Of a stretch of 25,272 nt of DNA, positions 7,437 to 16,775 are shown one piece after another. The stretch covers positions 1-25,272 of IMG/VR virus record IMGVR_UViG_3300028550_004367; one strand, 5' to 3'. Every line of letters begins with the position of its first letter. The stretch's first letter is position 1. The position numbers and the translations under genes are program-made. This stretch comes from a virus. The notes beneath the pieces are model-generated. The model made no database searches, was not told the origin of the DNA, and saw only the letters and a list, made by a program, of their open reading frames with translations.

Positions 7437-7667
7437 TTATTTGTTTACCAATTGTTGTAAGAGAATTTTTATTTCTCTCATCTCATCTTGGAGATTATTA
7501 ATTTCTTTTGTTGCATTTTTTAATTCATCTCTTTGCACTTTTGCTGCTCTTGAACGAATAATTGCTTTTTCATAAGCAGATTTGTTCGTATTCACAATAC
7601 CACCAGAATAAACATCTCTTGAAAGATCTTTATTTTCTTCTACTTTTATAAATTCTTTATTTTGCAT
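7437..7667 (-). CDS. Small coiled-coil virion-associated protein
   Basis: A 76-residue protein. Residues 1-35 contain KDLSRDVYSGGIVNTNKSAY, a D-x-x-SGGIVNT-type block I associate with a short protein found among structural genes of T4-like marine phages. Residues 36-76 are a heptad-like amphipathic helix (LKNATKEINNLQDEMREIKI followed by LLQQLVNK), most likely a coiled coil. There is no signal or membrane segment. The ATG lies one base after the stop of the 813-residue gene, and its own stop is one base before the fibre ATG, so all three are tightly coupled. A role in oligomerisation or in fibre attachment or assembly is likely but not proven. Confidence 0.78.
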   Translation of the reverse strand: MQNKEFIKVEENKDLSRDVYSGGIVNTNKSAYEKAIIRSRAAKVQRDELKNATKEINNLQDEMREIKILLQQLVNK

Positions 7668-7668
7668 A

Positions 7669-10110
7669 TTATGTTGCCAGTGCTATTGCCCTAAAATTTT
7701 TGATTCTAGGAGGTGATGCTGAATTAGTTGTTTGCATAACAATTTTAATTGAGAATGCAATAAACGGATCCAACTCTTGACCAAGACCATCATCAGTAAC
7801 ACCAGCAGTATATAGATGTTCACGAAAATCATTTATGCTTCTTGATGCACCTACAGCTAAATCAGGACTGCCATCAGTGTTAAAATATCTCCAACCCAAT
7901 TCTTTAAAATTAGAATCATCATCTTCTCTCAATATTTTGTAAAGAAGTTTAATTTCTCCATTTGAATCTTTATTTCCATCAAAAAATACTTTCAGTGCAG
8001 TTGCTCTTTGTGCAAGATTAACTTGTTTTATTATATATACTGCTTCGTTATTATCACCAAAAGATTCTGTAGAATCATTATATTCGCTTGTTGGATATAC
8101 ATCAGATGATGAATCAATGTTATTAACTCTGTTTCCAACAGCAATCATTGACATTCTTTCACTATCAATGAAAGGAGATATATTTGATGATTGTGATGTT
8201 AATGTTAAATCTAATGCTAAAGATTTTTCAGAAGACATTTCATTATCTTGGTTAATATCAGAAGCTACCAAATATGGAACATCATAATAAACATTTTCAT
8301 TTAATGGTATATTGAGAGAATTTGAAACCGTAGTCTTTGTAAACGAAGTCTGTGCACCACTTGGACTTGTTGCTGTTGATGGTCTTTTCTTTGCAACAAT
8401 AGTTGTGCCAGGAAGTTTAATTCCACCAATTTGAGATTTACTAACATCATATAAAATATTTTCTGTGGCAGTTACAGAATTTTCACCATTTTGTGCATGA
8501 GTAGTACCAGTGCTATCGATAACAGCACTACTTGTTACTGTGATAGTATAACTATCAATTCCAATATTGCCGATTGATGTATGAGTTGTATTAATTTCTG
8601 TAAATGGAATTTTGTGTAACATATACAATTCAACCGTAGCACCTGCGGCATGAGATACAGCAGTAGTTGAGTTTGTACCTCTAGTTGCACCACTAATAGT
8701 ATTTGTACTAATTGAAGTATAGGTTATGATTTCATCATCAATTTTTATATAATATATGTTAGATGTATCTCTGGAGAATTTTCCTGAAGTATCATCAAAA
8801 TTTGTACCAGAAGCCAAAACAATAGTAGTGTCATCCACATCTATTGCTGTCGATAATGTTGTGCTTGCACCAGACTTTACACCATCAATAGTTACATTAT
8901 TAGTTGTAACATACATTTGATGGTCGCGATGTCGCACTTGAATCACAGCACTACCATCTAAGAAAATCAAAGGATGTTTTGACAAAGATTTAGTTGGGTT
9001 ACTAGCATTCACCAAAGGAATTGTACCAGTCAATGGACTAAACTCTGCTCTATACAAATTGAATTTCAAATCTTCAGTTAATGAAGGTGCCCAAGTTCTA
9101 TTGTTATGTCCTTTAAACAAAACACCCATCGCTGGTTGTTTTGAAACTGTTCTTTCTGAAAACAAAACATTTGTTGCAGATGTAGAAGTGCCACCAGTTT
9201 GTGCTTGTGCTAATGTAGATTGAATTTGTGTTTCTCCCAATCTTGCAATCCATACTTTGTATGTTGGAACATTAGCAATTACGACAATACAATATTCAAG
9301 GTTTGCTTGAAGATAAACTAGAGAATTAAATTTAAAATTTGTGGCTACTTGTGCAGTTACATCTATTGTAACATCAACAGGATCTTTAACCACTCTACTA
9401 AATGGCACAACTCGTGCTCCGGGAAATCCATTACTAACTTCTCTAATTTCTACAGTAACAGGAAGAGTGTCATCTTTTGATTCAAAGAAAAGATCGCAAC
9501 TTGTTAAAAATATTCCCCCAACTTTATCAATTAAGAAAGTTTGTGCTAATGGATCGTCGCCGTCACCGCCGGGTGAGTCATCGAGGCCTTCACTGCTTAG
9601 AGAGCTGCTTTGTGAAACAGATGTTCTTCTTATTTCTGCGTTTCTAGTAGCAATAATAGTTTCTTGTTCAGTCCGAAGAACACCAACTGCTTGATAATTT
9701 GATTCTCCAGCAGTAATAGGATCAACAGAAGTTATATTTGTTGGGCTTGAAGTTAATCGAAAAGAAATTTCACCAGTTCTAAATTTAGGATTGCCTTTAA
9801 TTTTAGGATCAGGTATACTAAAAACACCTTTGATTCTACCACTGGCACTAGTTACGAGAGCATCACCATTTATCAAACTTGCATCGTTTGCCGAAAATCC
9901 AGCTAAAGGTTTTGTATGTTCAGCAACCCCCGTTACATCAAAGAACGGATAAACTTGTGTGTTAGGAAGAAAATCAAATCCTTCAAAATTGATATTACTT
10001 GCTCTAACAAAAGGAATCATTGCTGTTGACAATACTTTTGTTCCTACAGATTCTGAATCAATTTTTTCAACGACACCTGTTATAACACCTGTTCTAGCTC
10101 GCAGTGCCAT
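7669..10110 (-). CDS. Baseplate/fibre structural protein, marine T4-like type (partner of DUF4815 protein)
   Basis: An 813-residue structural protein. Near the N-terminus it has MIPFVRASNINFEGFDFLPN and QVYPFFD (31-57), a motif common in marine T4-like baseplate/fibre proteins. A Gly/Asp-rich linker follows (about 173-187). DPLAQTFLIDKVGGIFLTS (186-204), PVTVEIREVSNGFPG (217-231) and the W-I-A-R-x-G-E-T segment (287-294) then form the conserved core. Residues about 415-495 are an inserted beta module with IKIDDEIITYTS and ISGATRGT followed by SHAAGA, a pattern seen in several unrelated phage virion proteins. The C-terminus (RIKNFRAIALAT) is a final strand. A GGGGA ribosome binding site precedes the ATG. 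In relatives I recall, this core is carried on the same polypeptide as DUF4815, which here is the separate upstream gene. A gp10-like connector position is plausible. Confidence 0.8.
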   Translation of the reverse strand: MALRARTGVITGVVEKIDSESVGTKVLSTAMIPFVRASNINFEGFDFLPNTQVYPFFDVTGVAEHTKPLAGFSANDASLINGDALVTSASGRIKGVFSIPDPKIKGNPKFRTGEISFRLTSSPTNITSVDPITAGESNYQAVGVLRTEQETIIATRNAEIRRTSVSQSSSLSSEGLDDSPGGDGDDPLAQTFLIDKVGGIFLTSCDLFFESKDDTLPVTVEIREVSNGFPGARVVPFSRVVKDPVDVTIDVTAQVATNFKFNSLVYLQANLEYCIVVIANVPTYKVWIARLGETQIQSTLAQAQTGGTSTSATNVLFSERTVSKQPAMGVLFKGHNNRTWAPSLTEDLKFNLYRAEFSPLTGTIPLVNASNPTKSLSKHPLIFLDGSAVIQVRHRDHQMYVTTNNVTIDGVKSGASTTLSTAIDVDDTTIVLASGTNFDDTSGKFSRDTSNIYYIKIDDEIITYTSISTNTISGATRGTNSTTAVSHAAGATVELYMLHKIPFTEINTTHTSIGNIGIDSYTITVTSSAVIDSTGTTHAQNGENSVTATENILYDVSKSQIGGIKLPGTTIVAKKRPSTATSPSGAQTSFTKTTVSNSLNIPLNENVYYDVPYLVASDINQDNEMSSEKSLALDLTLTSQSSNISPFIDSERMSMIAVGNRVNNIDSSSDVYPTSEYNDSTESFGDNNEAVYIIKQVNLAQRATALKVFFDGNKDSNGEIKLLYKILREDDDSNFKELGWRYFNTDGSPDLAVGASRSINDFREHLYTAGVTDDGLGQELDPFIAFSIKIVMQTTNSASPPRIKNFRAIALAT

Positions 10111-10157
10111 TTATATTCCCCTTTTATTAATTTTATACAAACTATTACTAACCACTG

Positions 10158-13100
10158 TTAGAAATCCCCGCCGCCGAACCCGGGGTCGTCGCTATCGCCG
10201 CCGGTCGCTTCACTTTCCGAGTTTGGTCCGCCGCCAAAGCTGCTGTTGTCAGAGAAAGTATTACCACCACCCATCGGACCACTACCTTCTTGTCCCATAC
10301 CAGCATAAGAAATATCGGTAATTCCTTCGTCTGCGTCAGTGCCGCCACTCCATTGGTCTTCCCAAGAATTCCAAATCGTTCCTATAGAATTTCTAACGCC
10401 TGCGGCAACTGTATTATAATTACCTTCCACATTAATAATCAGAGCAGGAGCAATTTCAGTTTCAAACCAATCATCGCCAGAAGGTGTTAATTCAATTTGA
10501 CCAGTCCAGTTTGAAAGCAAAACAGGCGTAACTCTTTCTGTTCTTGTAGCATATGGTTGTTGGTGTGATATAATTTCTGTATAAGGAAGTGTAAATACAT
10601 CTCCTGTTTTTTGATAATTATTATTAGTTCTTGCAGAATCAGTTGCAGCAAATTCTTCTAACTTAACATTTTTAAGTGCTGTAGAAGGTCTAAGCTCATT
10701 ATTTCTTTGGTCAATAGATATGCTATAATCACGATGAGTAACATCACCAAGACGGTGGCCTTGAAAAGCATCAACCACAAAACCAGATTTAAATCTGTTA
10801 AGACCGTTTGAATCTTGAATTTCAAAACTTTCTGCATCACTTTCTAAAAGAGAAAGGTGTGTATAGTATTCAAGATTACTAATACGATTTTTAAGTTTAC
10901 CAATATCTTTCATAGTAAACCGCTGATTCTTTTCTCTGCGAATAGGCACACTGTTTGGAGTGTATGTAAAAGCAGGAATAACCAAACTACCGAGTTTCAT
11001 TGAATTTGCGGGTTGTTCTGGAAATTCAGGGATTTCATCAGACTGTCCTTCAATAACTTCTATCACACCATCAGAACCCATTACAATGATTGCTTTTTTA
11101 GATAAATAATATTCTAAATCTGCTTGTGCTAAAGAATTCGGTTTAGGACAATGACTTGCAGATGAACCAGCTCCATCATATTGACGATGGAAAAAATCAA
11201 AAGAAGCGGCAGTGATTTCATCCACAGTTGTATGGTCTGTTCCTGCACCAGCAATGTTTTCTACTGTTGGTCTAAAATCAAATCCATTAGATAAAGGAAT
11301 GCCTGTATATCTAGAAACATCCACATAATCCATTCTACCTGCAATACCGCTATACGAATCCACTGTGAATACATCACCAGCACCATGCTCAAGATAATCA
11401 TAAATTACAAGTAATCTTTTTGTTGGAGCTGGAGCACCGCGTCTTCTTTCTATTCTAGCAATGTCATAAAAATTATCTCTTTGACCACTATCAAAAATAA
11501 AATTACCTGAAATTACTGGGTCACCAACAGTAACCGCACTTACTAATGCGGTCGCGCCAGATGATGCGCCTGTGATTGTATCAGAAGTTGTAAAATCTTT
11601 TGCTGTTGTTGTTGACACATAACTCATTGGTGTTGTAGTGTTAATAACTCTTCCAGTTGCACCACTAGAGCTGCCTGTGATTTTTTCACCTCTTGTAAAC
11701 GAACCATTCGGAGTTGACAAAGAAAGTGTTGGGGCAACAGCATCAGTCGAAGCAGCTGTTGCTTCATAAACAGCAGATACAGCAAATACATCTGCACGAC
11801 CCAATGATATTAATCTATCATCAGGTCTTGTTCCAAATGGATCTGTTGCACCAGTATCTACTTTGAGTTGTTTCATCAACTTTGTTGTTTTGGTTTTTGG
11901 AGTCACATCAGTTTTTAACAGAGTTGCCATAACCTTAAGCTTTACACTAGCGCCAAAACCAGTTAGGTTAGTAATTGTTACTGCGGCAGTTCCTCCACCA
12001 GAAAATCCAGTTGATGCACTAATAATATCACCCTGTTGAATTCCACTCAGAACAGAGATAGTGTAATCTGATTCGCTATGTGCCAAGAATGTTTCACCAC
12101 CACCACTAGCACCTAATGTTAACGCACCGGCCGAGTTTGTTGTAACAACAAATTGTCTACGGAAAGTATATTGTGTATCAGATACACCATCATTTGATGC
12201 AGTCAATAAAGTTTTAACTGGAGTTTTTGGTAAAATATAAATGTTTGTATTTTTTTCTGGTTCTAAAAGTTTAGCAACACTTTTTATTGAACCAGTTCCA
12301 GCAGATGATCTGGGATGTAATAATAATCTTCCACCGTTTTCTAGCAGAACACTTTCATTTTCATTGCCGCCGCCAACTTGGACCAAAGAAGATGAAGAAG
12401 ACGAAATTGAAACAAATTGAACATCAGCAGTAAAATCTTGTCCACTATCTGAACTAGTGTCTTCTTGATGTACCGACCGAGTATTTTCAAAATTAAATGG
12501 TGTAATCTCAACAGCTGTGATATCATCATTACCAGAAGTTTCAATCAAATTTCCAGTTTCAGTTGAATTTGACAATGCTAAAGTTTCACCAGACGAAAAA
12601 GTTCCTGTAACATTTGTAAGAAGCAAAGTAGTGCCAGATGTACCCGAACCAAACACAAAACCAGTTGCACCACTAGTACTACCCACTACTCGTTGACCGC
12701 CATTACTTGCAGCAGACAAAATAGTTGGACTGGGTGTACCACTTAATATAATTCGTGTAAACATACGAATATCAAAAAGATATAATCTATATGTTGCAAC
12801 TTGTTCGCCAGCGATTCCCGAATCATATTGGTATGTTCTTACACGAGCAACACCCATATGCACTCCTACAGCTGTACCTCTTGTTGCTACATTTGTATCA
12901 TACAAATCAAGTTGTTTATAAACAGTTGTTTCACCAGAAATACTTGAAACATCTGGTGTTCCATATAGATTAGTAACTTTGATATAGTTACCCAAATCAA
13001 TTGCTGAAGCTGCAGCATTTAATGTTCTAAAATCTCTACTTTTGTTAACATCAATAATAGTTGGTGCAATTTTATCTATTTCATATCCTTTGACATATGC

Positions 13101-14297
13101 TTTGCCAGGAGATACTTGAAGAGCCAACAAATCAGCTGACGCTTTATTACCATCTCTTGTTGTGACACCAGAAGCATATACACCGTCAAAATTAGTTTCT
13201 CTTACACTAACATCAACAGATTCTTTCATTTCAAATGTAAAAGGTCTTACAGTATAACTGCCAGATTCATCAAATGTTCTGCGAGCAAGAGTTTGTTCAA
13301 GAATCGAATATTCAGTTTCACGGGCATACTTTTGAACAATACCATCTTCTACTTTAATTAGTTCAACGAAATCTTTATCATTTGTAGAATTTAATTCTTT
13401 AGATATCAAGGTAAGAGTTAATTGTAATCTATGTGCACCTTTGGCAGCAAAATTAGAAGTACCAGTTGCATTATCTAATAAACTTAAATCTGATTCTGGA
13501 GTAATAATAGTTTCATTAATCTGCAAACCTATTTTTGCATTTGCGTTATTATTATATTTTTCTACAACAATAGTTTGATCTGCAACTTCAACAAAATGTC
13601 CTCGAATAAAATAAATTCCGTTTGATATTTTTACTAAAACAGATTTACCAGTAACAGGTGTGTTTATTGAAGCATTTGCTGTGGTCGTTGTTCTTATAGT
13701 TTCTGTTGCCGCGGTTGTCAAAGAAGCAACATTTGCCGAATATGCTGTTGTGCCATGTTGCACTGAAATGTCTGCACTTAAATTTTCACCAATAACGAAA
13801 CTATCAAAACCTGCCGCATCCAATTTACTACGAGAAATCGTGGTAACATCTTCTGTAAAAGTTCCTGCCTCAGTTCCAGAAAGATTGCTAGATGTGTATA
13901 CACCAAAAAGTGTAGCAGGGTCATCTGCTGTTGCAGCGGCCGCTGCAATAACTCTAAATTTAACACCAGATGTAGCACCAGTCAATGTTACAGGAATATC
14001 CTCATTTAAATATTGAGAAACATCTACACTTTCACCACCAAAATTACTTTGAATTTTAATATATCTTGGTGCATCAACATTTCCCAAATAAGATACTTGG
14101 CCAGGAATAACTACAGTTCCATCTTTAAAGATGTGACTAAATCCTTGTTCAATTTGATTTTGAAGAGTAGATTGGAGTTGTGTTAATTCTCTTGCCTGAA
14201 TAGCAAACCCAGGCCGAAATAATGTTTTAACATGATTTTCAGTCGAATCAAAATCATCATAATACGGTGCTACATTTAGGTTTGTAGATTCAGGCAT
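10158..14297 (-). CDS. DUF4815-type baseplate/tail structural protein
   Basis: A 1379-residue protein. The N-terminus NVAPYYDDFDSTENHVKTLF (8-27), then FRPGFAIQARELTQLQSTLQ (27-46) and HIFKDGTVV (55-63), is the hallmark of DUF4815 phage proteins. RTFDESGSYTVRPF (340-353) and LQVSPGKAYVKGYEID (393-408) support it. The middle contains repeated SGATG beta motifs. About 1128-1180 is the conserved segment RISNLEYYTHLSLLESDAES with FVVDAFQGH. The last 50 or so residues form a Gly/Ser/Asp-rich flexible tail ending GFGGGDF, encoded by an unusually GC-rich stretch. The ATG directly follows the gp8 stop (TAAATG) with a GGAG site upstream. The 47-base gap to the next gene holds no clear terminator. It probably serves as a baseplate-to-fibre connector; the exact T4 counterpart is uncertain. 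Confidence 0.85.
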   Translation of the reverse strand: MPESTNLNVAPYYDDFDSTENHVKTLFRPGFAIQARELTQLQSTLQNQIEQGFSHIFKDGTVVIPGQVSYLGNVDAPRYIKIQSNFGGESVDVSQYLNEDIPVTLTGATSGVKFRVIAAAAATADDPATLFGVYTSSNLSGTEAGTFTEDVTTISRSKLDAAGFDSFVIGENLSADISVQHGTTAYSANVASLTTAATETIRTTTTANASINTPVTGKSVLVKISNGIYFIRGHFVEVADQTIVVEKYNNNANAKIGLQINETIITPESDLSLLDNATGTSNFAAKGAHRLQLTLTLISKELNSTNDKDFVELIKVEDGIVQKYARETEYSILEQTLARRTFDESGSYTVRPFTFEMKESVDVSVRETNFDGVYASGVTTRDGNKASADLLALQVSPGKAYVKGYEIDKIAPTIIDVNKSRDFRTLNAAASAIDLGNYIKVTNLYGTPDVSSISGETTVYKQLDLYDTNVATRGTAVGVHMGVARVRTYQYDSGIAGEQVATYRLYLFDIRMFTRIILSGTPSPTILSAASNGGQRVVGSTSGATGFVFGSGTSGTTLLLTNVTGTFSSGETLALSNSTETGNLIETSGNDDITAVEITPFNFENTRSVHQEDTSSDSGQDFTADVQFVSISSSSSSLVQVGGGNENESVLLENGGRLLLHPRSSAGTGSIKSVAKLLEPEKNTNIYILPKTPVKTLLTASNDGVSDTQYTFRRQFVVTTNSAGALTLGASGGGETFLAHSESDYTISVLSGIQQGDIISASTGFSGGGTAAVTITNLTGFGASVKLKVMATLLKTDVTPKTKTTKLMKQLKVDTGATDPFGTRPDDRLISLGRADVFAVSAVYEATAASTDAVAPTLSLSTPNGSFTRGEKITGSSSGATGRVINTTTPMSYVSTTTAKDFTTSDTITGASSGATALVSAVTVGDPVISGNFIFDSGQRDNFYDIARIERRRGAPAPTKRLLVIYDYLEHGAGDVFTVDSYSGIAGRMDYVDVSRYTGIPLSNGFDFRPTVENIAGAGTDHTTVDEITAASFDFFHRQYDGAGSSASHCPKPNSLAQADLEYYLSKKAIIVMGSDGVIEVIEGQSDEIPEFPEQPANSMKLGSLVIPAFTYTPNSVPIRREKNQRFTMKDIGKLKNRISNLEYYTHLSLLESDAESFEIQDSNGLNRFKSGFVVDAFQGHRLGDVTHRDYSISIDQRNNELRPSTALKNVKLEEFAATDSARTNNNYQKTGDVFTLPYTEIISHQQPYATRTERVTPVLLSNWTGQIELTPSGDDWFETEIAPALIINVEGNYNTVAAGVRNSIGTIWNSWEDQWSGGTDADEGITDISYAGMGQEGSGPMGGGNTFSDNSSFGGGPNSESEATGGDSDDPGFGGGDF

Positions 14298-15794
14298 TTA
14301 AAACTCCACTATAACTTTAATATCTTCAATCTGGTCATTAGATCGACTGATTGGTTTGCGATTTTCTAAGTAAATAAGATTACCACTATCAGCTGCCAAT
14401 TCTGGATTTGCATACCCATCAGTGAAACTAATTGTGTTTCCACCAGCAAGAGTGACAAGACTGTCAGCACTTGAATCTGGTGTTCCTACTGCGCTGGATG
14501 TTGCGCCAGTAACAACATTTGCTCCACTAAAAGCAACATACGAACCTGTAGTACTATTCGTACCAAAATCACCAAATCGTTCTTGTGTATAATATAAAAT
14601 TGAATTTGATGAATCCCATTCAACAACTTTACCAATTGCACCAGTTGTTGCTTGACTTATCTTTTCATCACCATCAAATGTTCCTGATTGTGTAGTTAGT
14701 TTAAGTGCATATGTCATTCTTGCAGTTGTGATTGAAGCCACTGAAGTTGTTCCAAAAGTATGTGGATCAACAACAATACCTATTTTTCTAAAATCATTTC
14801 CTGTAGTAATATCATCACCCTCTGCACCCGTCAGAATTGTTGACATCATTACAAAGTGTCCACCGAGTTCTTTTGGTGCATCAAATCCATGACCACCTTT
14901 GGGTCCAATCACAACTGTAATTGCACCACCAGAACCACCTATTCCAGAAGCACTGCTTAGAGCTGTGTCTGAAAATGTAAATCCACTTGCAAGATTTACT
15001 GTACCAAAAGTATAACCAGATCCTGCTGCATGAACTGTGGTATCTGTACCAGCAGTCAACCCAAAATCTTGAATTATATTTGATGATACAGTAATTCTTA
15101 CAACTGCACCAGAAGAAGTGCCTTGACTTGCGCCATCACCATATACTGCGGCAAAGTAAGTTCCGTTTGAATATCCAGAACCAGCAGTAACAATCAAAGA
15201 ATCAATTGCACCATCAGTAGCAGCAGTACTAATTGTAGAATCTGTGTTGACTGGTATAAAATCAGCAGTAAGAAAACTATTAATTTGACTACTTGTTAAT
15301 GAATACATAAATTGTAACACATAACCACCAAGAGAAAATGGTGCCGAAGCAGTGCTCGTTGGTTCTGTACCACTATATGCTGTTCCTGCATTATTATCCA
15401 AAACTTTATAAACACGAAAATCAGAAGTTATAAAATAAAAAGTGGAATCATAAAGATTGGAAGCACCAGAAGTTGTGGTTACAGATGCACTATAATCTGG
15501 TCTGTATATATCGTATATGGTCCCGTTTACCCAATTTCTACGTGGAATAACTCGTTGAACATTTGATGTTGCAATCTTTTTGGCAGCAATCATATCGTCC
15601 CAAACAAAAAATTCTTCAGAAGGACCATCAACAGGAGTTGGCGGTGCTGAATCAGAACCACCACTTGTTCCAGAAGTGTATGGGGTATTCTTACCTATAA
15701 AAAGATAATATGTATTATTAGACGATTCAGTAAACGACTCTTCGAATTGGTCGGCATTATGAAGTCTAAATTTTTCTGTGATAATAGCTGCCAT
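14298..15794 (-). CDS. 8: Baseplate wedge protein gp8
   Basis: A 498-residue protein whose N-terminus MAAIITEKFRLHNADQFEES, followed by YYLFIGKNTPY and VWDDMIAAKKIATSNVQRVI with PRRNWVNGTIYDIYRP (about 64-99), matches the gp8 baseplate wedge protein of marine T4-like phages. In T4, gp8 dimerises in each wedge and contacts gp10, gp7 and gp6. It is longer than T4 gp8 (about 334 residues). Residues about 195-300 contain an extra glycine-rich beta module (SGYSNGTYFAAVYGDG, SGYTFGTVNLASGFTFSD) that also occurs in the gp7-position protein. GGHFVMMSTILTGAEGDDIT with FRKIGIV (311-341) and the C-terminal FTDGYANPEL with YLENRKPISRSNDQIEDIKV (457-494) are typical of gp8. An AGGAAA ribosome binding site stands 8 bases before the ATG. 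Confidence 0.92.
   Translation of the reverse strand: MAAIITEKFRLHNADQFEESFTESSNNTYYLFIGKNTPYTSGTSGGSDSAPPTPVDGPSEEFFVWDDMIAAKKIATSNVQRVIPRRNWVNGTIYDIYRPDYSASVTTTSGASNLYDSTFYFITSDFRVYKVLDNNAGTAYSGTEPTSTASAPFSLGGYVLQFMYSLTSSQINSFLTADFIPVNTDSTISTAATDGAIDSLIVTAGSGYSNGTYFAAVYGDGASQGTSSGAVVRITVSSNIIQDFGLTAGTDTTVHAAGSGYTFGTVNLASGFTFSDTALSSASGIGGSGGAITVVIGPKGGHGFDAPKELGGHFVMMSTILTGAEGDDITTGNDFRKIGIVVDPHTFGTTSVASITTARMTYALKLTTQSGTFDGDEKISQATTGAIGKVVEWDSSNSILYYTQERFGDFGTNSTTGSYVAFSGANVVTGATSSAVGTPDSSADSLVTLAGGNTISFTDGYANPELAADSGNLIYLENRKPISRSNDQIEDIKVIVEF
14895..15212 (-). repeat. Copy A of module shared by gp8 and the gp7-position protein
   Basis: This part of gp8 (residues about 195-300) is similar along its whole length to residues 487-590 of the 1860-residue protein (20589-20900). 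Landmarks in order: SGY-x-NGTY-[FY]-AA, GDG-x-x-QGTSSGA, GYTFG-x-V, SGFTFSD, and a GG turn. The DNA is also visibly similar, so the copies share an origin and are not merely convergent. Confidence 0.88.
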
Positions 15795-15814
15795 TTATAC
15801 TTTCCTATTTTATA

Positions 15815-15822
15815 TATTTATG
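15815..15822 (-). promoter_or_regulatory. Possible T4-type late promoter box before gp8
   Basis: The minus strand reads CATAAATA, one mismatch from the T4 late box TATAAATA, 21 bases before the gp8 ATG. That spacing is close to the other two boxes (23 bases). It overlaps the stop codon of the 307-residue gene, so part of the match may be forced by the TAA stop in AT-rich DNA. Confidence 0.45.
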
Positions 15823-16741
15823 TTGCGCTACCAGCGCCAATAACTGTTTTTAAAGTAGTACCACCAGAATTTTTGATAAGAAGAGTTGAATCATCTTTCA
15901 ACATATTTCCTGTAACATTATTGGTAGAACCTGTAGTTACAAAAGTTCCAGTTTCATTTGGAATTGTAACTGTTTGGTCTGATGTTGGGTCTACCACAGT
16001 AATTGTTGTTTCATGCGCATCAGCAGATGACCCTTCAAGAACAATTGTTCCATTTGTACCAAGTACCAAAGAAGTAAAAGTACCAGCCGCGGCACTAGGA
16101 CCACCAATTGTTGTTCCATCAATTGCACCAGCATTAATATCTACAGTTGCAAGCGTTGCAGTACCACTAACAGTAACGTTACCAGTAGTAGTAAGGTTTT
16201 CGTTGCCAAAACTAATCGCACCAGAACTATCTGTGAGAGAACCAGCAGCTACTGTCAATCCCCCAATAGAAAAAGAAGTTCCTACTATAGCTGTAAAAGT
16301 GCCAGCCGCTGCCGAGTTAGCACCAATTACTGTTCCATCAATAGCACCAGCATTAATATCTACAGTTGCAAGCGTTGCAGTACCAGTAGTGCTAATATTT
16401 TCATTACCAAAACTAATCGCACCAGAAGTATCTGTGATAGAACCAGCAGCTAATATAAGAGTTCCACCTTTAAGGGTAGTTCCATTAACTGTTGTGGTTG
16501 CAAGTGTAGTAATAGTAGCAGAAGTTTGTGTACCAGCAACAACACCACTAATATTAGGAGCAGACAATGATATAACAGTAGATGATGCACTAATACCACT
16601 ACTTAGGCTAGTTGCCCCGCTTCCTCCAAGGACATCATACAATTCTACAAAATTAGCATTGAGCTTCGTTGCTCCTGCTCTTAATGTATCACCGCTACCA
16701 TCGTTGGAGCCTGCACCTATTCCTATTGCTTGATATGCCAT
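15818..16741 (-). CDS. Repeat-containing fibre/baseplate structural protein
   Basis: A 307-residue protein. The N-terminus IGIGAGSNDGSGDTLRAGAT with KLNANFVELYDVLGG (about 6-40) is a conserved attachment-type motif (GxxANDGTGDxLR..KxNxNFxELY) found at the start of many marine phage tail fibre and baseplate proteins. Residues about 100-230 contain two copies of a 67-73-residue unit: SGAISFGNENL followed by ATLATVDINAGAIDGT and SAAAGTFT, likely a beta-helical shaft. After that DPTSDQTVTIPNETGTFVTT (about 255-275) is a short motif common near fibre C-termini. It starts at ATG 16741 with a GAGGAA site about 9 bases upstream and a TATAAATA box 23 bases upstream. Its position between the gp7-position gene and gp8 matches where T4-like marine phages may carry a gp9-like or fibre protein; homology to T4 gp9 is not shown. 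Confidence 0.82.
   Translation of the reverse strand: MAYQAIGIGAGSNDGSGDTLRAGATKLNANFVELYDVLGGSGATSLSSGISASSTVISLSAPNISGVVAGTQTSATITTLATTTVNGTTLKGGTLILAAGSITDTSGAISFGNENISTTGTATLATVDINAGAIDGTVIGANSAAAGTFTAIVGTSFSIGGLTVAAGSLTDSSGAISFGNENLTTTGNVTVSGTATLATVDINAGAIDGTTIGGPSAAAGTFTSLVLGTNGTIVLEGSSADAHETTITVVDPTSDQTVTIPNETGTFVTTGSTNNVTGNMLKDDSTLLIKNSGGTTLKTVIGAGSAT
16125..16166 (-). repeat. 42-base direct repeat, copy 1, in the 307-residue fibre gene
   Basis: These 42 bases recur without change at 16344-16385, 219 bases away and in the same frame. They encode the ATLATVDINAGA block of the internal duplication. Confidence 0.93.
16344..16385 (-). repeat. 42-base direct repeat, copy 2, in the 307-residue fibre gene
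   Basis: Identical to 16125-16166. The neighbouring ISFGNEN block also repeats (about 16206 and 16407), but 201 bases apart, so the two units differ by a six-codon insertion (NVTVSG). Confidence 0.93.
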
Positions 16742-16763
16742 TTATTGATTCCTCATTCCTTAT

Positions 16764-16771
16764 TATTTATA
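16764..16771 (-). promoter_or_regulatory. T4-type late promoter box TATAAATA
   Basis: An exact TATAAATA on the minus strand lies in the 34-base gap between the 1860-residue gene and the 307-residue gene, 23 bases before the ATG. In T4 this box alone directs late transcription with the gp55 sigma-like factor and the gp33/gp45 co-activators. It would start a short leader carrying the GAGGAA ribosome binding site. Confidence 0.75.
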
Positions 16772-16775
16772 ATGA

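Noticed and set aside
10130-10137. TATAAAAT on the minus strand 20 bases before the 813-residue gene
   Set aside because: Two mismatches at the conserved end of the late box; too weak to call a promoter in AT-rich sequence.
15747-16733. Long plus-strand open frame (328 codons) opposite the 307-residue gene
   Set aside because: Antisense shadow of a repetitive Ser/Thr/Gly-rich gene. The minus frame has a known attachment motif, ribosome binding site and promoter box.
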